From Candidatus Planktophila limnetica (GTDB taxonomy: Bacteria > Actinomycetota > Actinomycetes > Nanopelagicales > Nanopelagicaceae), in contig NZ_CP016782.1 of the NCBI RefSeq assembly GCF_002288365.1, forward strand, positions 1,264,794 to 1,328,793: DNA of 64,000 bases, in the 5' to 3' direction. Position numbers and translations under genes: made by a program. Numbering within the stretch: position 1 is the stretch's first letter; each line of letters starts with the position of its first letter. Of the stretch, positions 45,298 through 53,894 are shown in pieces. The notes beneath the pieces are model-generated. The model saw only the letters and a program-made list of their open reading frames with translations. It was not told the origin of the DNA and ran no database searches.

Positions 45298-45744
45298 TTA
45301 AGCAGAAACAACAGTGATGTCTACGCTTGCACTAACTGCGTGTGCAAGTGAAACCTTCGCTGTGTGCTTTCCGATCTTCTTGATGTGTCCAGTGATCTTG
45401 ATGCTGTGACGATCAATGTCATTGCCTGTGGCTGACTTGATTGCTGCTGCAACATCTTTATCTGTTACTGAACCAAATAGTCGTCCACCTGTTCCAACTT
45501 TGACCTTGATGGTCAGAGGTGCTTTTTCAAGTGCTGACTTAATCTCTTTTGCGTGATCGATATCGCGAACTTCGCGAGCGCGACGTGCACGGCGGATGCC
45601 TTCAATCTGCTTCTCGCCGCCTTCTGACCATGCAATTGCGTTTCCGCGTGGCAACAAGTAATTGCGTGCGAAACCATCTTTGACGGTGACAACATCTCCT
45701 GCTGCACCAAGCTTTGGAACTTCACGAGTAAGGATTAGTTTCAT
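45298..45744 (-). CDS. rplI: 50S ribosomal protein L9
   Basis: 148 residues: N-terminal MKLILTREVPKLGAAGDVVTVKDGFARNYLLPRG, central helix, C-terminal domain with GRLFGSVTDKD. Binds 23S rRNA. End of the rpsF-ssb-rpsR-rplI operon, followed by a terminator. Confidence 0.97.
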   Translation of the reverse strand: MKLILTREVPKLGAAGDVVTVKDGFARNYLLPRGNAIAWSEGGEKQIEGIRRARRAREVRDIDHAKEIKSALEKAPLTIKVKVGTGGRLFGSVTDKDVAAAIKSATGNDIDRHSIKITGHIKKIGKHTAKVSLAHAVSASVDITVVSA

Positions 45745-45757
45745 GAGTCAAATCTCC

Positions 45758-46045
45758 TTATCGAGCACTTGATGTGTAAGGCAACAGCGCAACTTCACGG
45801 CTGTTTTTGACAGCAGTAGCGATTGAGCGTTGGTGTTGTGTACATGCACCAGTTACACGACGAGCACGGATCTTGCCGCGATCAGAGATGTATTTACGCA
45901 AAGTAGCAATATCTTTGTAATCGATATATTCAACTTTGTTCTGGCAGAAGCTACATGGCTTCTTCTTAAACTTCTTATTAAGGGCAGCAGCTTTCGCGCC
46001 CTTATTCTTTGGCTCTTTTAGAGCTCTGTTATTTCTTGCTCCCAT
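45758..46045 (-). CDS. rpsR: 30S ribosomal protein S18 (zinc-type)
   Basis: 95 residues. [10 protein letters not shown] and GACTQHQR provide cysteines of the zinc-binding (C+) form. The S18 core [26 protein letters not shown] is intact. Partner of S6 on the 30S platform and, with it, of the operon leader upstream of rpsF. Confidence 0.95.
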   Translation of the reverse strand: MGARNNRALKEPKNKGAKAAALNKKFKKKPCSFCQNKVEYIDYKDIATLRKYISDRGKIRARRVTGACTQHQRSIATAVKNSREVALLPYTSSAR

Positions 46046-46117
46046 TGTGGTGCTCCTTTTCGGGCCCTTCAGTTATGAAGGAATGGATGGATAGGTGGAC
46101 TAGTTGTTTAAACCTTT

Positions 46118-46630
46118 TTAGAAAGGTGGTTCGTCGTTGGTGGTGGTTGCCCATCCGCCGCCGGCTGTTGTTGTAGAGGCTGCAGCCCATGGATCATCTG
46201 AGAAAGTTTCAGTAGATGCAGCAGGTGAACCAAATGAACCAGTAGATGCACCACCGGCAGCACGTTGTGTACGTGTCACCTTTGCAGTTGCACTTCGTAG
46301 TGATGGACCAACTTCATCAACTTCAACCTCAAAGACGGTGCGCTTTTCACCCTCTTTAGTTTCATACGAACGTTGCTTCAGACGACCGGACAGAATTACG
46401 CGCATTCCTTTTGTCAGTGACTCTGCAACATTTTCTGCTGCTTGACGCCAGATCTGACATTGTAAAAAGAGACTCTCGCCATCTTTCCACTCATTGGTTT
46501 GCTTATCTAAGTAACGAGGTGTTGAGGCAACACGAAATTTCGCTACGGCCGCACCTGATGGCGTGAAACGTAACTCCGGATCATCGACAAGGTTGCCGAT
46601 CATTGTGATTGTTGTATCTCCTGCTGCCAT
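46118..46630 (-). CDS. ssb: Single-stranded DNA-binding protein
   Basis: 170 residues: OB fold in the first ~110 ([27 protein letters not shown]), Gly/Ala/Thr-rich linker, and acidic tip DEPPF that recruits replication and repair proteins. Lies between rpsF and rpsR as usual. Confidence 0.96.
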   Translation of the reverse strand: MAAGDTTITMIGNLVDDPELRFTPSGAAVAKFRVASTPRYLDKQTNEWKDGESLFLQCQIWRQAAENVAESLTKGMRVILSGRLKQRSYETKEGEKRTVFEVEVDEVGPSLRSATAKVTRTQRAAGGASTGSFGSPAASTETFSDDPWAAASTTTAGGGWATTTNDEPPF

Positions 46631-46692
46631 TTCTTTTCCTCTTTCTCTACGTATCTACTCTGGGGTCCGTGCTAAACGGATACTCATCAAAG

Positions 46693-46710
46693 TATCGGAT
46701 TCCTCCGATA
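46693..46710 (-). other. Hairpin between rpsF and ssb
   Basis: On the minus strand TATCGGA-GGAA-TCCGATA, a perfect seven-base stem with a GNRA-type tetraloop, begins two bases after the rpsF stop. No T-run follows, so it is more likely a processing or stability element than a terminator. Confidence 0.45.
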
Positions 46711-46712
46711 AT

Positions 46713-46997
46713 TTACTCTGGACGAATAACCTTTGTGCGTAAGACTGACTCATTCAAATTAAGTTGGCGATCCAACTCTTTGATGGCAGCTGGCTCGCAG
46801 TGCATATCTACGACTGCGTAAATTCCTTCGGCTTTCTTCAAAATCTCAAAAGACATACGGCGGCGGCCCCACACATCGAGCTTGTCGACGCGGCCACCAC
46901 TTTCTTTGATGATTTTGAGATAAGTCTCAAGGCTTGGTGTGACTGTGCGTTCTTCAAGTTCTGGATCAAGAATGACCATTAATTCATAGTGACGCAT
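46713..46997 (-). CDS. rpsF: 30S ribosomal protein S6
   Basis: 94 residues: [16 protein letters not shown] start, [14 protein letters not shown] and [27 protein letters not shown]. First gene of the operon. Its ribosome-binding site is paired in the leader described separately, implying feedback by S6:S18. Confidence 0.97.
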   Translation of the reverse strand: MRHYELMVILDPELEERTVTPSLETYLKIIKESGGRVDKLDVWGRRRMSFEILKKAEGIYAVVDMHCEPAAIKELDRQLNLNESVLRTKVIRPE

Positions 46998-47053
46998 GCG
47001 TTAACCCGACCTCCTCTGGACTAAGACGGCCACAGTATTTCTGTGACAGGAGG
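46998..47053 (-). promoter_or_regulatory. S6:S18-type autoregulatory leader of rpsF
   Basis: On the minus strand CCTCCT (47053-47048) can pair with AGGAGG (47015-47010), the Shine-Dalgarno of rpsF. Between them is a hairpin CACAG-AAATA-CTGTG (47045-47031) followed at once by GCCG. Stem, apical hairpin and adjacent CCG are the hallmarks of the S6:S18-binding mRNA element described in many bacteria, which mimics the 16S rRNA site. Confidence 0.65.
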
Positions 47054-47136
47054 GTTAGTGCTTGTAGTGCTGGCCAAGAGTAACTGCTCGGCGGGTGAAG
47101 TAAAAATCACGCTCAGATTTGTGCGTGTAAGCGGAC

Positions 47137-49038
47137 CTACTTCTTCTTAGGGGTCTGCACGCCGCCAGAAGTCATCACAATCGGTTCAAGACCGCCGACA
47201 TTAGATGGTGCTGGAAAATCCATTACTGGTTCGCCTTTGAGTGCGCCCTTCATAAACGCTGTCCAAATACGCGCAGGAAAAGATCCACCGGTAACAGATG
47301 TCAGTCCGCCAATGCCGTTCAGCGTTTGTGTTGCATCATCTCTAAAGAATGAAACAGATGCTGCAAGTTGCGGTGTGTAACCACTAAACCACGCTGACGC
47401 ATTTGATTGTGATGTTCCAGTCTTACCAGCTGCTGGTCTTCCAAGTGCAAGCGCTGCAGCACCTGTTCCACCATTAACAACTGATTTAAGTGCGTATGTT
47501 AAATCTGCCATTACTTCTTTAGAGAAAACTTCTTCTGTCTGCGCTCTGCCTTCATAGAGCACGCCTTTATTAGAACCTAGAACGCTCGTTACTAAATAAG
47601 GTTTTGATTTAATTCCTTGCGCTGCAAAGGTGGCATAAGCATTAGCAACATCTATCACGTGTGGACTGGCAGGCCCAAGGGCCACAGATGGCGTTGGCAT
47701 CATTGCAACTGTCTCTGGAATACCAGCGCGACGTGCTGCGCTGACAACATTGTCTAATCCTGCTTTTTGTCCCAGTGGAACATAGACAGTATTAATTGAG
47801 TGCTTTGTTGCAAATAATAAATCTACTTGTCCCCAACCTTCGTTGCCATAATTTCCAACTTCATATGGCTTTCCTAAATCATCAAATATTTGTGGTGAAT
47901 CACCATTCCACATTGATGTCAGCGGAATACCCGCTTCTAGCGCTGCAACTAGAGCAAAAGATTTAAAAGTAGAGCCTGCTAGCGCAATTGCTTGGGTGGC
48001 ATCGTTGAGTTGTCGCTTCAAGTAGTCAGCCCCGCCATACATAGCCACAACTTCACCTGTGCCGGGGCGAATTGCAACGAGTGCTATATGTAGATTTTCT
48101 GGCACTTTAGTTGGCGTTAATTTGTTGATTGCATCGACAGCTGCTGTCTGAGCCTTTTGATCAATCGTTGTTTTAATAACTAAGCCACCGACTAGTAATT
48201 GCTCTTCAGTAAATCCCAACGATTTCAACTCTTTTGAAACTGCTTCAATGATGTGACCCTTTGGACCGCTTAAGGACCCTGATGTCACACGTGGTGCAAT
48301 GGTGGGGAATTTTAACTTCGCAGCATCTTCTTCGCTTAGCCATTCTGCTTCGATCATTCCTTTTACTACGTAATCAAAACGATTGGTCAATCGCTCTTCA
48401 TTCTCTTTTGAATAAGAAGGGTCATAAAAACCAGGGGAGCGCAAAATACACGAAATAACGATTGCCTGAGCATTGGTGAGTTGATCCACGTTGCGGTTGA
48501 AGTACTGCTGGGCAGCTGTCTGCACGCCATATGAACCGCGGCCAAAGTAAATGGTGTTCAGGTAACTCTCAAAGATCTGATCTTTAGATAGCTGGTTCTC
48601 TAGTTTTATTGCAATGACCAACTCTTTGATCTTGCGTTGAATTGTGCGCTCAGGAGATAAGAATGCAGTCTTTGCATATTGCTGCGTAATTGTTGAACCA
48701 CCCTGAAGGGATCCACCACGTAAATTATTTATAACCGCGCGCGCAATACCGGTGATGCTAAATGCACGGTTTGAATAGAAGCTGCGATCTTCGGCTGCCA
48801 AGACAGCGTGGCGAACATTCATAGGAATTTTTGCAAGTGGAACAATCTGTCGGTTTTCAGATCCTATGCGACCAATTTCTTCACCATTTGAATATTGAAT
48901 AATTGTTGATTGGCTATTAACGAAAGCATTTGGATCTGGAACTGAGACAGTGAAATAGGCAAAGGCAAATAGGGTCGCACCCGCGATAAAGCCAAAGCCG
49001 GCTAGGAAAATCGCTGATCTAATAAAGAATTTGCGCAC
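47137..49038 (-). CDS. Bifunctional penicillin-binding protein (class A)
   Basis: 633 residues from GTG 49038 (TAATCT-N6-GTG). One membrane anchor; glycosyltransferase domain (AAEDRSFYSN, GGSTITQQYAK, SYLNTIYFGRG) at about 80-250; transpeptidase domain with STFK, SIN and KTGTS motifs at about 350-600. Builds and cross-links peptidoglycan. Unlike many actinobacterial PonA proteins it has no PASTA or long proline-rich tail, ending in a short basic PKKK. Confidence 0.93.
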   Translation of the reverse strand: MRKFFIRSAIFLAGFGFIAGATLFAFAYFTVSVPDPNAFVNSQSTIIQYSNGEEIGRIGSENRQIVPLAKIPMNVRHAVLAAEDRSFYSNRAFSITGIARAVINNLRGGSLQGGSTITQQYAKTAFLSPERTIQRKIKELVIAIKLENQLSKDQIFESYLNTIYFGRGSYGVQTAAQQYFNRNVDQLTNAQAIVISCILRSPGFYDPSYSKENEERLTNRFDYVVKGMIEAEWLSEEDAAKLKFPTIAPRVTSGSLSGPKGHIIEAVSKELKSLGFTEEQLLVGGLVIKTTIDQKAQTAAVDAINKLTPTKVPENLHIALVAIRPGTGEVVAMYGGADYLKRQLNDATQAIALAGSTFKSFALVAALEAGIPLTSMWNGDSPQIFDDLGKPYEVGNYGNEGWGQVDLLFATKHSINTVYVPLGQKAGLDNVVSAARRAGIPETVAMMPTPSVALGPASPHVIDVANAYATFAAQGIKSKPYLVTSVLGSNKGVLYEGRAQTEEVFSKEVMADLTYALKSVVNGGTGAAALALGRPAAGKTGTSQSNASAWFSGYTPQLAASVSFFRDDATQTLNGIGGLTSVTGGSFPARIWTAFMKGALKGEPVMDFPAPSNVGGLEPIVMTSGGVQTPKKK

Positions 49039-49047
49039 GGCGACAGA

Positions 49048-49461
49048 TTACCCCTTTACCCAATCATCATCTTCAAGCGTGCGTACACGCCGAGGTGGTT
49101 TGCGTTCTATTCCATCTCCTAGAACAAAAGATGCGCACAAATGATTCCAGGAACAGTCGCGACAGACTTCAACGATATACACACGAAATTCTCCGAATTC
49201 ACGTTCCATCTCCGAAAGTTCATCTGGAGTTTTAATTCGACCTGAGTACTGACCTAGTTGATCACCAAAGGCATAGCGCAATTCAACGAGTGATGTTTTC
49301 TTACACACCGGACAGTTGCGTTGCACTCTTTCGCCGTGAAACTTTGCAGCTCTCATTAAGTATGGGTCGGCATCGCACGCATCTACAACACCACGAAATA
49401 ACTTCATAAGCGTTGCGCGCTTATCAAGTGAGTAGTCGATATAGGAGCGTTGCGATTTCAT
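49048..49461 (-). CDS. DUF5318 family protein
   Basis: 137 residues from ATG 49461; the frame extends to 49530. Two CxxC pairs (NCPVCKK and VCRDCSWNH) form a likely zinc ribbon. AAKFHGE, FGDQLGQYSGR and EFGEFRVYIVEVCRDC match the actinobacterial DUF5318 family. The gene sits beside a class A PBP as in mycobacteria (Rv0049-ponA1). Function unknown. Confidence 0.85.
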   Translation of the reverse strand: MKSQRSYIDYSLDKRATLMKLFRGVVDACDADPYLMRAAKFHGERVQRNCPVCKKTSLVELRYAFGDQLGQYSGRIKTPDELSEMEREFGEFRVYIVEVCRDCSWNHLCASFVLGDGIERKPPRRVRTLEDDDWVKG

Positions 49462-49503
49462 AATAAGCAAGAATAATCCTTCATTGCTTACTACGCTTGT
49501 CCT

Positions 49504-50775
49504 ATGAATTTCTGGGAACTTCTGCGACACCCCAGACTCTCACGATTACTCGGGGTGCGCTGGAGCGGTCAGGCAACTGATGGGTTATTCCAAAGCGCAC
49601 TTGCATCCTTTGTTCTCTTTTCGCCTGAACGCCAAGCAGATGCACTCAGTGCTGCCATTGGGTTTGCAGTTGTTTTATTGCCATATTCACTCGTTGGTCC
49701 ATTTGTTGGAACAATTCTTGATCGCGTTTCCAGACAACGCGCACTCTTGTTTTCTAATCTTGCGCGAGCAGCAAACTTACTTGTCGTTGCAGCACTGGTC
49801 TTTACTGGACAGACAGGCGTTGTATTAACAGTCTTTGTGCTGATTGCATTTGGAGTTAACCGCTTAATTTTGGCTGGACTCTCTGCAGGTTTGCCTCTTG
49901 TCATCGAGACTAAATCATTGATCAGCGCAAACGCGCTAGCTGTTACAGGCGGATCTGTTTTGGTTGTTCTCGGCGGCGGACTGGGTGTGGCAATTAGAAA
50001 CTTATTTGATAATTTAGCTGTTGCAGATCACGCCGATGCCATCATGGTTTTATTCGCAGCCGGTGGCTATCTCAGCGCTGCGCTACTCACATTGCGCGTT
50101 GGGAAAAAAGAAATTGGTCCACTGCCACATGAAGTAAAAGAGGCAAGCTTTAAAGAAGGTATCAATGAAATGCGTGAAGGTTTTGCTTTCTTGCGCACAC
50201 ACTCAGATGCGATTCGCGGAATTATTGCAACGGCAGTACAGCGCGGAGGAATTACCGCTTTGACTCTTACCGCGCTTTTGTTGGAGCGAAATACTTTTAA
50301 CTCACCATCTAATCCAGAAGCAGGACTTGCAGGATTTGGAATTGTTCTAACTATTGCAGGTGTTGGAATAACACTTGGCGCACTCACAGCGCCATATGGT
50401 GTGAAACGTTTTGGCCGCCACCGTTGGATTAAATGGTCCTTACTTGTGGGCGCCGCCGGACCAATCTTCTTAGTTGTTTCCCAAACTGAAATTGCTCTTG
50501 CTTTAACTGGCTTCTTTGTGGCGTTGTGTGGTCAGAATGTGAAAGTCACCAACGATGCGCTCGTGCAATCAAAGATTGATGATTATTACCGTGGTCGAGT
50601 CTTTGCTGTTTATGATGTATTAGTAAATGCTGCAATCGTGAGCGGCGGGCTAATCGCAGCGCTGATGCTTCCAACTAGCGGTGTGACACCATGGGTTCCG
50701 GCACTTGTGAGCGCAAGTTACTTACTTGTTGCGCTGCGCTTGCTGCGGCCAGAAAAGTTCTTTCTTAAGAATTAG
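49504..50775 (+). CDS. MFS transporter
   Basis: 423 residues, about 12 helices. RWSGQATDGLFQSALASFVLF and GTILDRVSRQRALLFSNLARAA fit the enterobactin-exporter-like branch of the major facilitator superfamily. Substrate unknown. TACGCT-N6-ATG supports the start. Its end overlaps pcnA by 11 bases (convergent). Confidence 0.88.
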   Translation: MNFWELLRHPRLSRLLGVRWSGQATDGLFQSALASFVLFSPERQADALSAAIGFAVVLLPYSLVGPFVGTILDRVSRQRALLFSNLARAANLLVVAALVFTGQTGVVLTVFVLIAFGVNRLILAGLSAGLPLVIETKSLISANALAVTGGSVLVVLGGGLGVAIRNLFDNLAVADHADAIMVLFAAGGYLSAALLTLRVGKKEIGPLPHEVKEASFKEGINEMREGFAFLRTHSDAIRGIIATAVQRGGITALTLTALLLERNTFNSPSNPEAGLAGFGIVLTIAGVGITLGALTAPYGVKRFGRHRWIKWSLLVGAAGPIFLVVSQTEIALALTGFFVALCGQNVKVTNDALVQSKIDDYYRGRVFAVYDVLVNAAIVSGGLIAALMLPTSGVTPWVPALVSASYLLVALRLLRPEKFFLKN

Positions 50776-52198
50776 TTTTCCACCACGCAAGTAATTCTTT
50801 TGTTGCGGCTTCCTCACCAATTGGCCCGCGTTCTAAGCGGATCTCCATAAGAAAATCTAGCGCGCGACCAACTGCTGCAGATGGCTTGATATCTAATATC
50901 TGCATAATTTGTGCGCCATCTAGATCAGGGCGAATCTTTGATAGCTCTTCTTGCTCCATAAGAACTGCAATTCGATTTTCTAAACTGTTATATGTTGCAG
51001 CCAGCCGTTGTGCTTTCTTTGCGTTGCGAGTTGTGCAATCGGCGCGGGTCAGAACATGTAAATGTGTGAGTAATTCACCAGCATCTCGGACATACCTGCG
51101 CACTGCAGAATCACTCCATTCACCATCGCCATAGCCGTGAAAGCGAAGATGAAGCGCAATAAGAGTTTCAACCGCTTCGATTGTGTGGTTATCAAAGTGC
51201 AGCGCTTTTAACCTTGTAACAGCTAGACGTGCACCAACAACTTCGTGATGATGAAATGAAACGCCGCCCCCATCTATGAGCGCACGAGTCTTTGGTTTTC
51301 CAATATCGTGTAATAGCGCTGCTAAGCGGCTGACAAGGTTTGGCCCATCTAATCGGTGCTCAAGTGCAATTGCTTGCTCGAGCACTGTGAGTGAGTGTTC
51401 ATACACATCTTTATGGTGATGGTGCTCATCAATTTCTAATTGCAGCTTTGGAATTTCTGGCAAGACAATTGCTGCTAATCCAGTTTCAACAAGAAGTGTG
51501 ATTCCAGTACGTGGATTTTGCGACATAAGAATTTTCACAAACTCATCTCGAACGCGCTCTGCAGAAATAATAGAGATGCGATCTGTCATTGATTTCATGG
51601 CAACTAATACATCTGGTGCTATCTCAAAATCTAATTGACTTGCAAAACGCGCAGCGCGCATCATGCGAAGTGGATCATCTGAAAAAGATTGTTCGGCGCT
51701 ACTTGGTGTGCGAAGTAATTTCTTACTTAAATCAATCAAACCGTTAAAGGGGTCGAGGAATTCTGGTTTCTCCGACGTAAGTTCAAGTGCCATCGCATTG
51801 ACCGTGAAGTCGCGACGAGATAAGTCGCCATTAATATCTTTTCCGTATTGCACTTCTGGTTTGCGACTCCGTGGGTCATAGGTTTCGCTGCGATAGGTTG
51901 TCACTTCAACAGTTGTGTCACCGCGTTTTCCTGCAACAGTTCCGAACTCAATTCCGGTTTCCCAAATATGTTCTGCCCATGTTGAAAGAATTTTCTTACT
52001 CTCCTGTGGTGGTGCATTCGTTGTGAAATCTAAATCATTTCCGAGACGACCAAGAATTGCATCGCGCACAGGTCCACCAACTAAGGCCAATGTAAAACCT
52101 TGGGCTTTAAAGGCAGCAGCCAGTGAACTAGCTAGTGGTGCTCGTTCAATGAGTGAACGAATAGCCAGTTCTCCTGCGGCGCCTAGTGCTGTACTCAC
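50765..52198 (-). CDS. pcnA: CCA tRNA nucleotidyltransferase / poly(A) polymerase family
   Basis: 477 residues from GTG 52198 (TAACCT 8 nt upstream); the frame runs to 52519 across the divergent nudix gene and is not credible there. Nucleotidyltransferase head LVGGPVRDAILGRLGNDLDFTTNA with the DxD metal pair; RRDFTVNAMAL; HD domain LLHDIGKPKTR with HHHEVVGA. Adds or repairs the CCA end of tRNAs. Confidence 0.92.
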   Translation of the reverse strand: MSTALGAAGELAIRSLIERAPLASSLAAAFKAQGFTLALVGGPVRDAILGRLGNDLDFTTNAPPQESKKILSTWAEHIWETGIEFGTVAGKRGDTTVEVTTYRSETYDPRSRKPEVQYGKDINGDLSRRDFTVNAMALELTSEKPEFLDPFNGLIDLSKKLLRTPSSAEQSFSDDPLRMMRAARFASQLDFEIAPDVLVAMKSMTDRISIISAERVRDEFVKILMSQNPRTGITLLVETGLAAIVLPEIPKLQLEIDEHHHHKDVYEHSLTVLEQAIALEHRLDGPNLVSRLAALLHDIGKPKTRALIDGGGVSFHHHEVVGARLAVTRLKALHFDNHTIEAVETLIALHLRFHGYGDGEWSDSAVRRYVRDAGELLTHLHVLTRADCTTRNAKKAQRLAATYNSLENRIAVLMEQEELSKIRPDLDGAQIMQILDIKPSAAVGRALDFLMEIRLERGPIGEEAATKELLAWWKTNS

Positions 52199-52230
52199 AA
52201 TAAGTAAGGTTAGAGCAGTAGCCTTACTCC
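52199..52230. promoter_or_regulatory. Divergent promoters, pcnA / nudix
   Basis: 32 bp separate the two start codons. TAGCCT-N6-ATG serves the nudix gene and TAACCT-N8-GTG serves pcnA. Neither gene has a Shine-Dalgarno sequence. Confidence 0.45.
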
Positions 52231-52797
52231 ATGATCCCTGCACCTGGTGCGGGCAGCGAAGGTACGAAGAAAAAGCGGAAGCGCAGACGCCCCGCCAATC
52301 GCGCCCCACAAACTTTAACTTCAGGAACGACCCCCACACCGAGTAAAAAACCTGCGCGCCCATATGCCAAGCGCGTGGATGAAGTAAGTGCTGGCGGACT
52401 TGTAATAGATAAGAGTGGATTACAAGGCTTATTAATTGGTCGTCGTGATCAAAAAGATCCAACAGGTACAAAAATCTTATGGTCACTTCCAAAGGGACAC
52501 ATAGAAGAAGGTGAAACACCTGAGCAAGCAGCTATTCGCGAAGTTGCTGAAGAGACTGGAATTAATTCAGATATAACAAAATCACTCGGTGTCATTGATT
52601 TTTGGTTTATGGCCGGGGGAAAACGAATTCATAAAACAGTTCACCACTTTATTTTTAAGGAAACTGGTGGATTGCTCACTCCTCAAGAAAGTGAAGTCGA
52701 TGAAGTGGGTTGGTTTCCACTTAGCGAAATAGTTGGCTTGCTGGCATATCCCGATGAGAAAAAACTCATTGCTAAGAACTCTGAGTTGCTCGTATGA
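52231..52797 (+). CDS. Nudix hydrolase (MutT4-like)
   Basis: 188 residues. Basic, proline-rich N-terminus (about 1-45) then the Nudix fold; Nudix box GHIEEGETPEQAAIREVAEE with catalytic glutamates at about 90-109. Orthologous position to mycobacterial mutT4, beside pcnA and before the DUF6049 and murJ genes. Substrate unknown: damaged nucleotides or RNA caps are possible. Confidence 0.9.
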   Translation: MIPAPGAGSEGTKKKRKRRRPANRAPQTLTSGTTPTPSKKPARPYAKRVDEVSAGGLVIDKSGLQGLLIGRRDQKDPTGTKILWSLPKGHIEEGETPEQAAIREVAEETGINSDITKSLGVIDFWFMAGGKRIHKTVHHFIFKETGGLLTPQESEVDEVGWFPLSEIVGLLAYPDEKKLIAKNSELLV

Positions 52798-53894
52798 AGA
52801 AAATATTTCTTTTTGCCCTCATCGCACTCTTTGTTCTACCTGCGCCCGCACAGGCTGAATCTCGCGAAGTTCAAATCACAGGAACTGTGCATCGCAACTT
52901 TGACGGAAAATTTAGAAATGATGAGTTAGCACAAGACATTGCCGTTGGTGGGCGGCTCTGGAAACTAATCTTTTCTACAGATCTCACACCGCGAATCTGG
53001 GTCATTGATGCCGCACTGATTGAAGAAATAACTGCAATGACCGCCCCGTATGAATTACGAGATGGAAAGAAAATTGATTCATCTGTTCAAGCAGTTGCAT
53101 TTTTATCTCAGTTAAAAAAGGTTACAACAAACGCTCAAGTCGTTGCACTGCCCTATGGAAATCCAGATCCTGTCTTAGCGCGCGAGATTGCACCTAGTGA
53201 ACTTAATTATTACTACAAAACTGCGCAGACTAGATTGGCCACTGCTTTGGCACGTCCGGTTCGTAGTGAACCATTGGCTGATTGGAGCAAGGGACGTACT
53301 TATTTTTCTAAGAATCTGCGTGAGCAATACACGAAGAATCGTAAGGCTGTAACAGCGCTTTCAACCGTCGTTGATCAATCGGAGTTAGCTGATATCCGAG
53401 CGCAGTTGGGACGATTAATGTCGCCATCTCTTACCCAAACTGATCGGACGTATTTTTCTTTTAATGCCACACAAGAAGTGTATAAATACAAAGAACGCCT
53501 AAAAATTTATGGCGGTAAGTACCAACTAACATCTGCGCAATCTAAATTACCTATTACATTGGCAAATGGCTTTAAATCAATTGTAAAAGTTAATTTGAAT
53601 CTATATGCCGGCTCTTCTCGTATAAGTATTGATAGCGTTAAAAACATTGTTCTTCAACCAAAATCTAAGACTCAGATTTCAATACCTGTTGAGGTGTTCG
53701 CACCCGGGCAGACATACATCACGGCTCAGTTTGTAAATGAAGAGGGGCGTGCACTTAGTGATCCTGTTGAGTTATCTCTAAATCTGACAGTAATTGATTC
53801 CCGTGTTGCTTGGTTTACAACGGGCGCCGCAGTACTTTTGTTCCTAGCCGCGATTACCCAGAGTGTGCGACGAGTACGGAGGGCGCGTAAGTGA
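52794..53894 (+). CDS. DUF6049-like secreted/membrane-anchored protein, short form
   Basis: 366 residues. Signal peptide (KKIFLFALIALFVLPAPAQA), a middle region, an Ig-like beta domain (ITLANGFKSIVKVNLNLYAG ... KTQISIPVEVFAPGQTYITAQF at about 250-330), a C-terminal membrane helix and a basic end RRVRRARK. The same site in mycobacteria (Rv3909) holds a protein of about 800 residues, so this version lacks much of the N-terminal half. ATGA overlap with the nudix gene and GTGA with murJ suggest a coupled role near the lipid II flippase. Confidence 0.7.
   Translation: MKKIFLFALIALFVLPAPAQAESREVQITGTVHRNFDGKFRNDELAQDIAVGGRLWKLIFSTDLTPRIWVIDAALIEEITAMTAPYELRDGKKIDSSVQAVAFLSQLKKVTTNAQVVALPYGNPDPVLAREIAPSELNYYYKTAQTRLATALARPVRSEPLADWSKGRTYFSKNLREQYTKNRKAVTALSTVVDQSELADIRAQLGRLMSPSLTQTDRTYFSFNATQEVYKYKERLKIYGGKYQLTSAQSKLPITLANGFKSIVKVNLNLYAGSSRISIDSVKNIVLQPKSKTQISIPVEVFAPGQTYITAQFVNEEGRALSDPVELSLNLTVIDSRVAWFTTGAAVLLFLAAITQSVRRVRRARK

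Noticed and set aside
52199..52519. Upstream extension of pcnA
   Set aside because: Runs through the divergent nudix gene; the 477-residue form from GTG 52198 matches the family length.
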